Shown: one piece after another, positions 1 through 9,307 of the stretch
Position numbering within the stretch: position 1 is the first letter of the stretch
Layout: the number at the start of each line of letters is the position of its first letter
Notes under the pieces: model-generated
The model's database searches: none
What the model was told of the DNA's origin: nothing
The model's input: only the letters and a program-made list of their open reading frames with translations
Made by a program: the position numbers and the translations under genes
Source: Lepagella muris
GTDB lineage: Bacteria > Bacteroidota > Bacteroidia > Bacteroidales > Muribaculaceae
DNA: 64,000 nt
Assembly: GCF_004793975.1 (NCBI RefSeq)
Contig: NZ_SRYB01000007.1
Location: forward strand, 62,001 to 126,000
Direction: 5' to 3'

Positions 1-1
1 C

Positions 2-1675
2 AAGCAGAAACTGACTCCTGTGCAGAAGCGGGTCGTGGAGAAATACTACAAGAAGTTTCAGGAACAGGGTGCGGCTCTCCCTGCTGAAAAGAAGGCTCAG
101 CTGATAAAGGTGAATGATGAATTGTCGAAGCTCTTCATCCAGTATAATAAGAATCTTCTGAATGCCACCAACTCATTCTTCGTGACGGTATATGACAAGG
201 CGGATCTTGCCGGTCTGCCGGAATCATCTGTAGCGCAGGCTGCCGATGAGGCATCAAAGCGTGGTCTTGATGGTCTTTGGGTCTTCACCCTCCATGCTCC
301 GAGCCGTCTGCCTGTGTTGCAGAATGCCGAGAACCGTGGTTTGCGTGAGGCTATCTATAAGGGCTATACGAACCTTGCGTCATACGGGGAATACAATAAT
401 TTCCCGGTGATAGAGAAAATCGTGAAACTGCGTGCGGAGAAGGCTAAAATCATGGGCTTTGACAACTTTGCGCAGATGATGACTTCTCGCGTGATGGCAA
501 AGACTCCCGAGGCTGCCACGAATCTGTTGATGCAGGTGTTTGAACCGGCTGTACAGAGAAGCCATGAAGAGGTTGCCGACATGCAGGCTGTGGTCGATGC
601 TGAGAAGGGTGGCTTCAAGATTGCACCCTGGGATTATTATTATTATGCCGGAAAGGTGAAGAAGCAGAAATACAATCTGGAGGAATCGGATGTCAGACCT
701 TATTTCTCACTTGAGAACGTGCTGAAGGGTCTGTTCTATTGCGCTGAGAAACTTTACGGTATAAAGATGGTTGAGATGCCGGATGCCCCGAAATATATGG
801 ATGAGGTGAAGGTGTATGAGGTGGTTGACGCCAAGACCGGCGAACATATTTCAGTCTTCATGACAGACTATTTCCCACGTGCAACAAAACGTCAGGGCGC
901 ATGGATGGAGGAATTGCAGAATGCCGGACTTTATGAGAATGGCGAACAGCGTCGTCCGATAGTCTATAATGTCGGTAATTTCACCCGCCCGGTCGGCGAC
1001 ACTCCGGCTCTTCTCACAATAGATGAGGTGGAGACTACTTTCCATGAGTTCGGACACGCCCTGCAGGGAATGCTCACCCGCGCACCTTACCGTTCAATCT
1101 CCGGCACAAGCGTAGATCGCGACTTCGTGGAGCTTTGCTCTCAGATCAACGAGCACTGGGCTTTTGACCCCGAAGTGCTTAAGGTGTATGCCCGTCATTA
1201 CAAGACAGGCGAGGTGATTCCCGATGATCTCGTAGAGAAACTTCAGAAATCATCCAAGTTCAATCAGGGCTTCGTGACCACAGAGCTTGCAGGCGCGGCT
1301 CTTCTTGACCTTGAATGGGGTCAGACAGACGGAAACGGTATAGACGTGCCGTCGTTTGAGGCAAAAGTGACAGAGAAAATCGGTATGCCGGAGGAGATCA
1401 CATACCGCTACCGTTCTCCATATTTCAAGCATATATTCGGAGACGATGGCTATGCATCGGGTTATTATACGTATCTTTGGAGCCAGGTGCTTGAGGCTGA
1501 TGCATGGGAGTTGTTTGAGCAGAAAGGTATTTTCGACAAGAAGACAGCAGATTCCTTCAAGAAAAACATCCTTGAGAGCGGCGATACGGAAGATGCTATG
1601 GTTCTGTTCAAACGATTCCGCGGACATGAGCCGGATGCCGGTGCACTCCTTCGTCTGCGTGGGTTTGCTAAATAA
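2..1675 (+). CDS. M3 family metallopeptidase (peptidyl-dipeptidase Dcp-like), 5' end outside window
   Basis: This is the C-terminal ~557 residues of an M3 (thimet oligopeptidase/Dcp) zinc peptidase, which cleaves short peptides or C-terminal dipeptides. The reading frame is open back to base 2, so the gene begins before the window; the GTG at 20 is internal. The zinc motif HEFGH is encoded near 1043-1057, and the downstream segment SGTSVDRDFVELCSQ supplies the third (Glu) ligand typical of the family. Family members are about 680-720 residues long, so roughly 130 residues are missing upstream. I cannot see whether there is a signal peptide, so cytoplasmic or periplasmic location is open. A terminator-like hairpin follows directly. 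Confidence 0.93.
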   Translation, partial: KQKLTPVQKRVVEKYYKKFQEQGAALPAEKKAQLIKVNDELSKLFIQYNKNLLNATNSFFVTVYDKADLAGLPESSVAQAADEASKRGLDGLWVFTLHAPSRLPVLQNAENRGLREAIYKGYTNLASYGEYNNFPVIEKIVKLRAEKAKIMGFDNFAQMMTSRVMAKTPEAATNLLMQVFEPAVQRSHEEVADMQAVVDAEKGGFKIAPWDYYYYAGKVKKQKYNLEESDVRPYFSLENVLKGLFYCAEKLYGIKMVEMPDAPKYMDEVKVYEVVDAKTGEHISVFMTDYFPRATKRQGAWMEELQNAGLYENGEQRRPIVYNVGNFTRPVGDTPALLTIDEVETTFHEFGHALQGMLTRAPYRSISGTSVDRDFVELCSQINEHWAFDPEVLKVYARHYKTGEVIPDDLVEKLQKSSKFNQGFVTTELAGAALLDLEWGQTDGNGIDVPSFEAKVTEKIGMPEEITYRYRSPYFKHIFGDDGYASGYYTYLWSQVLEADAWELFEQKGIFDKKTADSFKKNILESGDTEDAMVLFKRFRGHEPDAGALLRLRGFAK

Positions 1676-1701
1676 TTGATAATTGATAATTGACAATTGA
1701 T

Positions 1702-1740
1702 AAGAGACGCGGCTCCGTCAAGGGGTGCGCGTCTCTTTCC
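1702..1740 (+). terminator. Rho-independent-like terminator after the M3 peptidase
   Basis: A 10-bp perfect stem (1702-1711 with 1728-1737) encloses a 16-base loop. Only a short T run follows, so termination strength is uncertain. It sits between the peptidase stop and ribD and separates the two transcripts. Confidence 0.55.
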
Positions 1741-1761
1741 AAATAAAGCCGATATACTGTT

Positions 1762-2691
1762 ATGATAGAGGAGAAATATATGCGCAGGGCATTGCAACTT
1801 GCCCGAGGCGGAGAGGGACGCGTCGCGCCTAATCCGATGGTGGGCGCGGTGGTGGTCGCTAATGGCAGGATAATAGGGGAGGGTTTTCATCGCACGTATG
1901 GCGGTCCTCATGCAGAGGTCAACGCGATAGCCTCCGTGCTGCCGGAGGATCGTGAATTGCTCTCCGAAGCTACAATCTACGTCACGCTTGAACCATGTTC
2001 GCACTACGGCAAGACGCCGCCGTGTGCGAAACTGATTATCGATACCGGCATACCGCACGTGGTTGTCGGTGCTCCCGACCCGAATCCGCTCGTGGCAGGA
2101 CGCGGCGTGAGGATGATGCGTGAGGCTGGCATAAGGGTGGATGAGGATGTGCTGAAGGATGAGTGCATCGCGCTGAACAAGCGTTTCATGACGGCGCACA
2201 CTTCCGGCAGACCGTGGATACAGCTCAAATGGGCTGAGAGTGCCGACAGACGCATGGCGGGTGTAGACGAGGAGGGGCGACCGGTGCCGGTAAGGCTGTC
2301 GTCGCCGTTGTCGTCGGTATGGATGCATAGGGAACGTGCGAACGTTGAGGCTATCATGGTGGGTGCGAATACGCGCCGCATCGACAATCCGCGTCTTGAC
2401 GTGCGCTATTGGGGTGGTAGGAATCCGAGAGTGGTTGACTGCTCCGGAGAAGTGGATTGCCGCCGTCTCGTGGAAGACTTGCGTAAGGAGGGGGTGACTT
2501 CCCTTATGGTGGAGGGTGGGGCGAAACTTCTCAATTCATTTATCCGCGAAGGGCTTTACGATGAGGTGAGAGTGGAGACCTCTCCTGTGGTTTTAGGCGA
2601 AGGATTGCGCGCCCCGGCTCTTCCGGAAGATGTGCATTTGGAAAAAACTGAGAGGTGCAGAGGGAACATTATTGCTTTTTACAGACGTTAA
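1762..2691 (+). CDS. ribD: Riboflavin biosynthesis deaminase/reductase RibD, short form
   Basis: Bifunctional enzyme of riboflavin synthesis: it deaminates diaminohydroxyphosphoribosylaminopyrimidine and then reduces the ribosyl group with NADPH. The N-terminal deaminase domain (about residues 1-145) has the zinc/catalytic motif HAE at 50-52 and the second zinc motif PCSHYGKTPPC at about 79-89. The reductase domain begins at PWIQLKWAESADRR and ends with the family feature EGGAKLLNSFI. At 309 residues it is shorter than most RibD proteins (usually 340-370); the missing part lies in the middle of the reductase domain, after PRVVDCSG. The family-defining residues I can see are present, so I call it functional with moderate doubt about the reductase half. 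Confidence 0.93.
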   Translation: MIEEKYMRRALQLARGGEGRVAPNPMVGAVVVANGRIIGEGFHRTYGGPHAEVNAIASVLPEDRELLSEATIYVTLEPCSHYGKTPPCAKLIIDTGIPHVVVGAPDPNPLVAGRGVRMMREAGIRVDEDVLKDECIALNKRFMTAHTSGRPWIQLKWAESADRRMAGVDEEGRPVPVRLSSPLSSVWMHRERANVEAIMVGANTRRIDNPRLDVRYWGGRNPRVVDCSGEVDCRRLVEDLRKEGVTSLMVEGGAKLLNSFIREGLYDEVRVETSPVVLGEGLRAPALPEDVHLEKTERCRGNIIAFYRR

Positions 2692-2759
2692 AAAGCCCTA
2701 AAAAAGACTTATTTGTTAAAATGAAGCGAATTTGTGCTGAATATTTCCCCAAGAAATAC

Positions 2760-2767
2760 TAATTTTG
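2760..2767 (+). promoter_or_regulatory. Bacteroidetes -7 box (TAATTTTG) upstream of the DUF6242 lipoprotein gene
   Basis: The octamer matches the Bacteroidetes TAnnTTTG -7 consensus. No well-spaced -33 TTTG is present (the nearest, at 2731, gives a 25-bp gap), so the call is tentative. It would place the transcript start near 2773 and therefore favours a translation start at 2798 or 2825. Confidence 0.4.
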
Positions 2768-2824
2768 CAAATTGTAACAAGTGCGTGGAATAGAGATATG
2801 CGGGTATACCGCCTGACATCATCC

Positions 2825-4372
2825 ATGCAACTAACCAATGTCAAAATAGTGAAAAAGACAACAACCCGTCGCATATCGTATCTGATTCCGGCCGCCATCC
2901 TGCTGTCGGGAGGCATATCATCGTGTAATAAATCAACGACACCTACAGATGAGGTGGCAGTCACTATTTCAAATGTGGCAGTGAAGAATTTCAATCTTAA
3001 GGCTGACACAAAAGTGATGGCAAACCTTGATTCCGTATTCTTTTCTATAAATCTTGAAAGCGGAGTGATATTCAATGCCGATTCTCTCCCGAAAGGGACA
3101 AAGATAAGCCGTCTCATACCGGTCATCACGTTTGCCAATGGATTGTCGAAGGCAGAGATTGTGATGAGTGGGGGCTCGGAGGAGTCGAAGACCGTCGACT
3201 ATCTGAAGAATCCCAACGATAGTATTGACTTTACAAGGGATGTGAAGCTCAATGTCACGGCTGCCGACGGCACCAACACCTACACCTACACGATAAAAGT
3301 AAACGTGCATAAGGAGAATCCCGATTCATTGATATGGGATAAACTGGCAGTGACCAATCTTCCGTCGCGTATCGCCAACCCCGTTGATCAGAAGACTGTT
3401 GAGAGGGGGGATAGAGTCTACACGCTTATAGAGGAGAGCGACGGCACATACACATGGTCGTCGACCGAATCCATATCAGAATCCGTATGGGATAAGAAAG
3501 AGGTGAGTCTTCCCTTTGCCCCGGCGATAAAGAGTCTTGCCGCAACGTCAGATTCGTTCTGGATGCTTGATACAGACGGACTCCTTTATGAGTCGGCTGA
3601 CGGCTTGGCATGGAGTTCCACCGGCGAGAGATGGGTGACATTGATAGGCAGCTATCTTGAATCCGTGTTGGGTGTGAAGGATGCAGGCGGCGTGATGATG
3701 CATTGCCATTATCCGGCTAATCCGATCATCAAAGACACCGAGATGGCTCCGGACTTCCCGATATATGCCCGTTCGGAATTGCGCACAATAGAGACAAAGT
3801 GGACGGAGATTCCCACTGCCCTGTTTGTCGGTGGATTGACTTCGGCAGGGGTGCGTTCCTCCCACACATGGGGCTTCGACGGCTCAACATGGACCACCAT
3901 AGATTCCAAGCCTACCCCCGGACTTGAGGGCGCGACATTGTTTAAATACACGGTCTATCGTAAGACCAGCAGTGCATTCAAACAGGTGGCGTATGATGCC
4001 TGGGTGGTGCTTGGCGGCATACTCGACAACGGTGATTACAATCGTAATCTCTACATATCGTTCGACAACGGCGTTTCATGGCGTCCGGGCAGCAGCATGA
4101 TGTCGCTCCCCGACGTGTTCCCGAAAATATCGGAAGCGAATGCTGTAGTGATCGACTCGCAGCTTGATGCCGATCTCAGCGACGCCTGGACCGTGACTCC
4201 CTCGCCTGATCCCGGCAAGATGATGAAGATCTCGTATGTCACCGATGGCACAGAGATAACGTGGGATTGCCCATATATCTACATACTCGGAGGAGAGATG
4301 CCCGGAGGCACATTCTCCAATGCTATATGGAGAGGCGTGCTTGCGCGGCTCGTTTTCACTCCCATTATCTGA
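2825..4372 (+). CDS. DUF6242-like lipoprotein
   Basis: Predicted exported lipoprotein of about 515 residues. A basic n-region and hydrophobic stretch (SYLIPAAILLSGG) precede a lipobox-like ISSC. The body resembles the Bacteroidetes family DUF6242: an N-terminal domain with tandem-Ig character ending in TYTIKV, followed by a WD/Kelch-like C-terminal region rich in short W-containing blades (WSSTESISESVWD, SFDNGVSWRPGSSM). Its role is unknown. The open frame extends to a TTG at 2765, but the ATG at 2825 gives a more normal signal peptide; ATG 2798 and GTG 2849 are alternatives. It is followed 39 bp later by a small barrel protein and may share its transcript. Confidence 0.75.
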   Translation: MQLTNVKIVKKTTTRRISYLIPAAILLSGGISSCNKSTTPTDEVAVTISNVAVKNFNLKADTKVMANLDSVFFSINLESGVIFNADSLPKGTKISRLIPVITFANGLSKAEIVMSGGSEESKTVDYLKNPNDSIDFTRDVKLNVTAADGTNTYTYTIKVNVHKENPDSLIWDKLAVTNLPSRIANPVDQKTVERGDRVYTLIEESDGTYTWSSTESISESVWDKKEVSLPFAPAIKSLAATSDSFWMLDTDGLLYESADGLAWSSTGERWVTLIGSYLESVLGVKDAGGVMMHCHYPANPIIKDTEMAPDFPIYARSELRTIETKWTEIPTALFVGGLTSAGVRSSHTWGFDGSTWTTIDSKPTPGLEGATLFKYTVYRKTSSAFKQVAYDAWVVLGGILDNGDYNRNLYISFDNGVSWRPGSSMMSLPDVFPKISEANAVVIDSQLDADLSDAWTVTPSPDPGKMMKISYVTDGTEITWDCPYIYILGGEMPGGTFSNAIWRGVLARLVFTPII

Positions 4373-4411
4373 AAAAGAATAATATAACTAATCAAAGAAA
4401 ATCCCAATCGA

Positions 4412-5104
4412 TTGAGCAGAGGTCTGATAATAAAGGTTATGACTACGGCGGCAATTACCGCCGCATTCAGCAGTGTGGCAGATGCACAGGAGGATTATCG
4501 GTTTGATGTCGGAGGCGGCATAGGGATGACCGGTTATCTCGGAGATGCCAACACGTCAAACCTGTGGAGCTCTCCATCGTGGGATATGGAGATTCTTTTC
4601 AGATATATAGTGAATCCGCGTTGGGCATTGAAGACGAATTTCTATACCGGAGGGCTTTCCGGCGATTCGTCGAAAATGACCAATGTGTTCCCCGACGGCA
4701 ATACGTATAAATTCACCACCAATTTCTATGAATTTGGAGAGATGGCGGAATTTAACTTCTTTAATTATGGCATGGGAGAGAGCTACAGGCAGCTGAAGCG
4801 TATCTCTCCCTACATTACAGCCGGCGTAGGGGTGACGATGTGGAGCACGGGAGGAAAGACTTCCGGCGCGTTCACGCTCCCATTCGGTATAGGAGTGAAA
4901 TATAAGCCGTCGCGCCGCCTGAATCTCGGGTTGGAATTCTTGATGAAGAAGACCTTTTCCGACCGCCTGGACGGATCCTCGCTCGATGACCCCATGGGTA
5001 TAGAGAGCTCATTTATAAAAAATACAGACTGGTATTCTACGCTGACGTTCACCGTCAGCTATGAATTTAGCAAACGTTGCGCCGTGTGCAACTATAAAGA
5101 CTGA
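4412..5104 (+). CDS. DUF6089-like outer membrane beta-barrel protein
   Basis: A 230-residue envelope protein with a signal peptide ending VADAQ. The mature part has alternating aromatic/polar strands typical of an 8-10 strand barrel (FDVGGGIGMTGYLGD at the start, YSTLTFTVSYEF near the end). It resembles the Bacteroidetes DUF6089 family, whose function is not established. I chose the TTG start at 4412 because it supplies the basic residues an export signal needs; the in-frame ATG at 4439 would leave an uncharged n-region. The stop lies 6 bp before uppS, so it is probably cotranscribed with the uppS-bamA operon. The short Cys-containing tail CAVCNYKD is unusual for a barrel, which normally ends in an aromatic residue. 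Confidence 0.72.
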   Translation: MSRGLIIKVMTTAAITAAFSSVADAQEDYRFDVGGGIGMTGYLGDANTSNLWSSPSWDMEILFRYIVNPRWALKTNFYTGGLSGDSSKMTNVFPDGNTYKFTTNFYEFGEMAEFNFFNYGMGESYRQLKRISPYITAGVGVTMWSTGGKTSGAFTLPFGIGVKYKPSRRLNLGLEFLMKKTFSDRLDGSSLDDPMGIESSFIKNTDWYSTLTFTVSYEFSKRCAVCNYKD

Positions 5105-5110
5105 ATCATT

Positions 5111-5887
5111 ATGGACGAACTTCAGAAAAAGATATCGCAGCTTGACCCGGATCGGATGCCGGTCCATGTCGCTATGATTATGGATGGCAACGGGAGATGG
5201 GCAAAGCGGCAGGGTTTCGCTCGAAGTGACGGACATGCCGAGGGCGTGTCGACGGTGCACCGGGTGACCAAACTTTCTTCAGATCTCGGAGTGAAGTATC
5301 TTACCCTTTATGCCTTCTCGACGGAGAATTGGAACCGTCCGGCAGATGAGGTCGACACGCTGATGTATCTGATAGGATGGGCAATCGAACGGGAACTCCC
5401 GGAATTGCTCCGTAACAACGTGCGGATTCATCTTCTTGGCGATATCGAAAGGATTCCGGAAGACGCACGCAACCGTCTTCTCTATGCAAGGGATGCCACC
5501 GCGCATTGCACCGGACTGCAGCTAAACATGTGTCTCAGCTATTCGGCACGTTGGGAGATAACGGAGGCGGCTCGCAAGATTGCCTGTCGTCTGGCTGCCG
5601 GAGAAATCTCGCCGGAGGATATATCGGAGGATATGGTGTCGGAGAATCTGACAACCGCCGGAATCCCCGACCCCGACCTGCTGATACGCACCGGAGGCGA
5701 GGAGAGAATTTCGAATTATCTACTGTGGCAGATCGCTTACAGCGAACTGTATTTCACGCCTGTGCTGTGGCCTGATTTCTCGGATGAGGAATATGTGGAC
5801 GCAATACTCGATTTCCAGAGCAGAGAGCGTCGGTTTGGAAAGACGAGCGAACAAGTGCAGAATAACAATAATATATCATCAGAATGA
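5111..5887 (+). CDS. uppS: Undecaprenyl diphosphate synthase (cis-prenyltransferase)
   Basis: Makes the C55 lipid carrier for peptidoglycan and surface polysaccharides by adding isopentenyl units to farnesyl diphosphate. The signature MDGNGRWAKRQG (catalytic Asp25) lies near the N terminus. LYAFSTENWNRP follows, and the C-terminal motifs DLLIRTGGEERISNYLLWQ and ELYFTPVLWPDF are intact. Its 258 residues are normal for the family. The last codons overlap the bamA start by 4 bases (ATGA), indicating translational coupling, and uppS next to bamA is a common Bacteroidetes order. Confidence 0.97.
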   Translation: MDELQKKISQLDPDRMPVHVAMIMDGNGRWAKRQGFARSDGHAEGVSTVHRVTKLSSDLGVKYLTLYAFSTENWNRPADEVDTLMYLIGWAIERELPELLRNNVRIHLLGDIERIPEDARNRLLYARDATAHCTGLQLNMCLSYSARWEITEAARKIACRLAAGEISPEDISEDMVSENLTTAGIPDPDLLIRTGGEERISNYLLWQIAYSELYFTPVLWPDFSDEEYVDAILDFQSRERRFGKTSEQVQNNNNISSE

Positions 5888-8544
5888 AGAATCTGCTGAA
5901 GGTTTCATTGATTGCAGCCACTATGTCGGCAGCTCCCGGGGCTTTTGCCCAGGATGCTGTGCCGTCGATAGTGAACGATACAATCTATAATCCCGACATA
6001 ATCTATTCTCCTATACCGAAAGTATATGAGATTGCCGGTATAAGGGTGGAAGGCATAAATCATGTTGACGACTACCTTATCATCGCCCATTCCGGGCTCT
6101 CTGTCGGTGAGAAGGTGGAGGTGCCGGGAAGTGCGCTTACCAATGCCACAAAACGCCTCTGGCGTCAGGGTCTGTATTCCAAGGTGCAGATTTCTGCCGA
6201 AAAGGCACATGGAAATAAAATCTGGCTCGTCATTTCGCTCAGGCAACAGCCCAGAATGTCGGAGATGCGCTTCAATGGCGTGAAAGGTGGTGAGAAGAAG
6301 GATATCACCGACCGTCTGTCGATGGTGCCCGGACAGCAGATCACTCCGAATATCGTGGCGCGCGCTACTCAGATCGTCAAGGATTATTATGGCGCGAAAG
6401 GTTTCAAGAATGCTAATGTCACAATCCATCAGGTGCCTGATCTCTCGAAGGAGAACGAGGTGTATCTTGATGTGAACGTCGACCGTCACAACAAGGTCAA
6501 GGTCCATAAGATATATATCGGCGGCAACGAGGTGCTTTCCGACAGAAAGGTGAAGGGAGCGATGAAGAAGACCAACGAGAATGGCAACATCCTCAATCTC
6601 TTCAAGCAGAAAAAATTTGTCGACAGCGATTATAAGGACGATAAGGTGCGAATAATCGAAAAGTACAACGAGCTTGGCTATCGTGATGCACGTATCGTGA
6701 AGGACAGTGTCGTGAAGTATGACGACAAGACTGTCGATGTCTACATCGACGTGGAAGAGGGTAAGAAATATTATATCAGCGATATAAACTGGGTTGGCAA
6801 CTCTGTATATCCTACTGAAATCCTTAGCAATGTGCTTGGTATATATCCAGGAGATGTCTACAACCAGAAATTGCTTGAGAAGCGTACCACTCAGGATGAT
6901 GATGCCGTCAACAGCCTTTATCTCGACAATGGCTATCTCTTCTTCCAGTTGGTTCCTATTGAGGAGCAGGTGAAGGGTGACAGCATTGCGCTTCAGATGA
7001 GGGTCATTGAGGGTCCGCAGGCAAGAATCAACCGCGTCGTGATTAATGGTAACGACCAGCTCTTTGAGAAGGTTATCCGTCGTGAACTTCGTGTGCGTCC
7101 CGGTGACCTATTCTCTAAGACCGACCTCATGCGTTCTGCACGTGAGATAGCAGCGTCCGGACATTTCAACCCGGAGACTATGGGTATAAATCCGGAGTCT
7201 AATGAGGAGGACGGAACTGTAGATATTGTGTTTGACCTTGAGTCAAAGGCAAACGATAAGGTTCAGTTGTCGTTCGGTTGGGGACAGACGGGCGTAACGG
7301 GACAGGTGTCGCTCTCATTCTCCAACTTCTCTATAAAGAATCTCTTCAATCCCGGATCCTACCGTGGCATTATCCCGCGTGGCGACGGTCAGACATTCTC
7401 AATATCTGCCCAGACCAATGCGAAATACTATCAGAGCTACAGCATCTCGTTCTTCGACCCATGGTTTGGAGGCAAACGTCCGAACTCATTGTCGGTGAGC
7501 CTTGACTATAGCCGTCAGACCGGTATCAACTCCAGCTTCTACTCGAATCAGTTCTGGAACAGTGGTTATAGTAGCCTTTGGAATTACGGTTCTTATGTCA
7601 ACAATAATTCTGGCTATTATTATCAGAATGCCTACGACCCCAACAAGGTGCTTCAGGTGGCAGGCGTGAGTGCCGGATTCGGTACGCGTCTCTCCTGGCC
7701 TGACGACTATTTCCAGTTCCAGGCATCACTTTCCTACCGTTGGTATTATCTGAAGAACTGGGAGTATCTCTACTATATGAACAACGGTGTGTCAAACTCC
7801 ATAATACTCGGTTTGGCATTGTCGCGTTCAAGTGTTGACCAGCCGATTTATCCGCGTCGTGGTTCTGAGTTCTCCGTCAACCTGACGATGACGCCTCCGG
7901 CAAAATGGTTCTCCGGTAAGAAGAACTGGGCAGAGCTTGCCCGCCTTGCCAACAGTGCCACCAACAGAGACACTGAGACTCGCGAGGCAGCCGCCAAGGA
8001 TATGTATAAGTGGATTGAATATTGGAAGGTAAAATTCAAGAGCAAGACCTACACTCCGCTCACCGACCCGCAGGGACAGTGGACTCTCGTGCTCATGACG
8101 CGTGCCGACTTCGCTCTGCTTGGATCATGGAACAAGCACTTCAAGACTCCGTTCGAGACGTTCTACTTCGGTGGTGACGGTATGTCGGGAAGCTACACAT
8201 ACGCTACGGAGACAGTCGCCATGCGTGGTTATGAGAACGGACAGTTCACACCATGGGGATATGAGGGCTATGCCTACGGACGTTTCGGCATGGAGCTTCA
8301 CTTCCCATTCATGCTTCAGCCTTCTACCACGATCTATGCGTTGGCATTTGCCGAGGCGGGTAACTGTTGGACCTCTGTCAAGCAGTTCTCACCGTTTAAC
8401 CTGAAACGAAGCGCGGGTGTCGGTATCCGTCTGTATCTCTCCATGCTTGGTTTCCTCGGCATCGACTGGGGCTACGGTTTCGACAAGGTGTGGGGCACAC
8501 GTGGCGGCAGCCAGCTTCACTTCGTGCTCGGTCAAGAATTTTAA
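5884..8544 (+). CDS. bamA: Outer membrane protein assembly factor BamA
   Basis: Central component of the machine that inserts beta-barrel proteins into the outer membrane. The 886-residue protein has a signal peptide ending AFAQ. Five POTRA-type periplasmic repeats follow (about residues 50-440, with motifs such as IRVEGINHVDD, IYIGGNEVLSDRKV, INWVGNSVYPTEIL and VVINGNDQLFEKVI), then a 16-strand Omp85 barrel ending in the C-terminal Phe (LGQEF) expected of a barrel recognition signal. The conserved barrel-entry sequence VRPGDLFSKTDLMRSAREI is present. It is somewhat longer than Proteobacterial BamA, as is usual in Bacteroidetes. The downstream Skp-type chaperones serve the same pathway. Confidence 0.97.
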   Translation: MKNLLKVSLIAATMSAAPGAFAQDAVPSIVNDTIYNPDIIYSPIPKVYEIAGIRVEGINHVDDYLIIAHSGLSVGEKVEVPGSALTNATKRLWRQGLYSKVQISAEKAHGNKIWLVISLRQQPRMSEMRFNGVKGGEKKDITDRLSMVPGQQITPNIVARATQIVKDYYGAKGFKNANVTIHQVPDLSKENEVYLDVNVDRHNKVKVHKIYIGGNEVLSDRKVKGAMKKTNENGNILNLFKQKKFVDSDYKDDKVRIIEKYNELGYRDARIVKDSVVKYDDKTVDVYIDVEEGKKYYISDINWVGNSVYPTEILSNVLGIYPGDVYNQKLLEKRTTQDDDAVNSLYLDNGYLFFQLVPIEEQVKGDSIALQMRVIEGPQARINRVVINGNDQLFEKVIRRELRVRPGDLFSKTDLMRSAREIAASGHFNPETMGINPESNEEDGTVDIVFDLESKANDKVQLSFGWGQTGVTGQVSLSFSNFSIKNLFNPGSYRGIIPRGDGQTFSISAQTNAKYYQSYSISFFDPWFGGKRPNSLSVSLDYSRQTGINSSFYSNQFWNSGYSSLWNYGSYVNNNSGYYYQNAYDPNKVLQVAGVSAGFGTRLSWPDDYFQFQASLSYRWYYLKNWEYLYYMNNGVSNSIILGLALSRSSVDQPIYPRRGSEFSVNLTMTPPAKWFSGKKNWAELARLANSATNRDTETREAAAKDMYKWIEYWKVKFKSKTYTPLTDPQGQWTLVLMTRADFALLGSWNKHFKTPFETFYFGGDGMSGSYTYATETVAMRGYENGQFTPWGYEGYAYGRFGMELHFPFMLQPSTTIYALAFAEAGNCWTSVKQFSPFNLKRSAGVGIRLYLSMLGFLGIDWGYGFDKVWGTRGGSQLHFVLGQEF

Positions 8545-8710
8545 CACTTTTTCAGATGATTTTGAACCCCATGGGGAGTGCGTATGTTTAAACTATGGAG
8601 TCCCCGATGGGTCTTATAGATAAGACACGGCGGCCGTCAGATGAAGATTAAGAGTTGTCTGTCGGCCGTCGGTATCAGATTGAAGAAACAAAATCAAAAC
8701 AGAAAAGAAT

Positions 8711-9226
8711 ATGAAAAAGATAATCCTTACCCTTTTTGTGGCTCTTATGGCAGCCGGTATGGCAACAGCGCAGAAGTTTGCGCTTGTCGATATGGACTAT
8801 ATTCTCCGCAACGTTCCCGCCTATGAGATGGCAAACGAGCAGTTGAATCAGGTGTCGCAGCGATGGGAGAAAGAGGTCAACGAGTTGTCAAAGGCAGCGG
8901 AGACAATGTATAAGAACTATCAGAGCGATATGGTCTTCCTGACCGACGACCAGAAGAAGAAACGCGAGGAGGAGATTGTAGCCAAGGAGAAAGAGGTGAC
9001 CGACCTCCGTTATAAATATTTCGGACCGGAAGGGGAGCTTTACAAGAAGCGTCAGTCGCTGATGAAGCCTATCCAGGAGGATGTCTACAATGCCGTGAAA
9101 GCTGTTGCCGAGGAGAAGGGGTATCAGACCATTTTTGACCGTGCATCATCCCAAAGCATCGTTTTTGCATCACCGAGAATAGATGTGAGCAATGAAGTGC
9201 TCGCAAAATTGGGTTATTCCAAATAA
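8711..9226 (+). CDS. OmpH/Skp family periplasmic chaperone (first copy)
   Basis: A 171-residue periplasmic chaperone that holds unfolded outer membrane proteins before the BAM machine. It has a signal peptide ending MATAQ, the N-terminal strand KFALVDMDYILRNVPAYEMA, a long charged coiled coil (about residues 50-120) and a C-terminal return strand (SIVFASPRIDVS), which is the Skp trimer architecture. It sits downstream of bamA after a 166-bp gap in which I see no clear promoter. A second Skp gene follows; tandem Skp genes are usual in this phylum. Confidence 0.93.
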   Translation: MKKIILTLFVALMAAGMATAQKFALVDMDYILRNVPAYEMANEQLNQVSQRWEKEVNELSKAAETMYKNYQSDMVFLTDDQKKKREEEIVAKEKEVTDLRYKYFGPEGELYKKRQSLMKPIQEDVYNAVKAVAEEKGYQTIFDRASSQSIVFASPRIDVSNEVLAKLGYSK

Positions 9227-9240
9227 ATTAAGTAACTTTG
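9209..9240 (+). promoter_or_regulatory. Bacteroidetes-type promoter for the second Skp gene
   Basis: TTG at 9209-9211 and the -7 box TAACTTTG at 9233-9240 are 21 bp apart, matching Bacteroidetes spacing. It overlaps the end of the first skp gene and allows independent expression of the second. Confidence 0.65.
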
Positions 9241-9307
9241 CGATTATAATCCAAGGTTGCGCAAGTAATCCGGAAAAGATAGAAATTTAAATAACAAACC
9301 AAACGAA

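Noticed and set aside
20..22. GTG as start of the first peptidase gene
   Set aside because: The frame is open upstream to the window edge with family-like sequence (KQKLTP), so the gene is truncated by the window.
1465..2328. Minus-strand open frame spanning the peptidase end and ribD
   Set aside because: It overlaps two confident genes and a terminator and has a composition typical of antisense frames.
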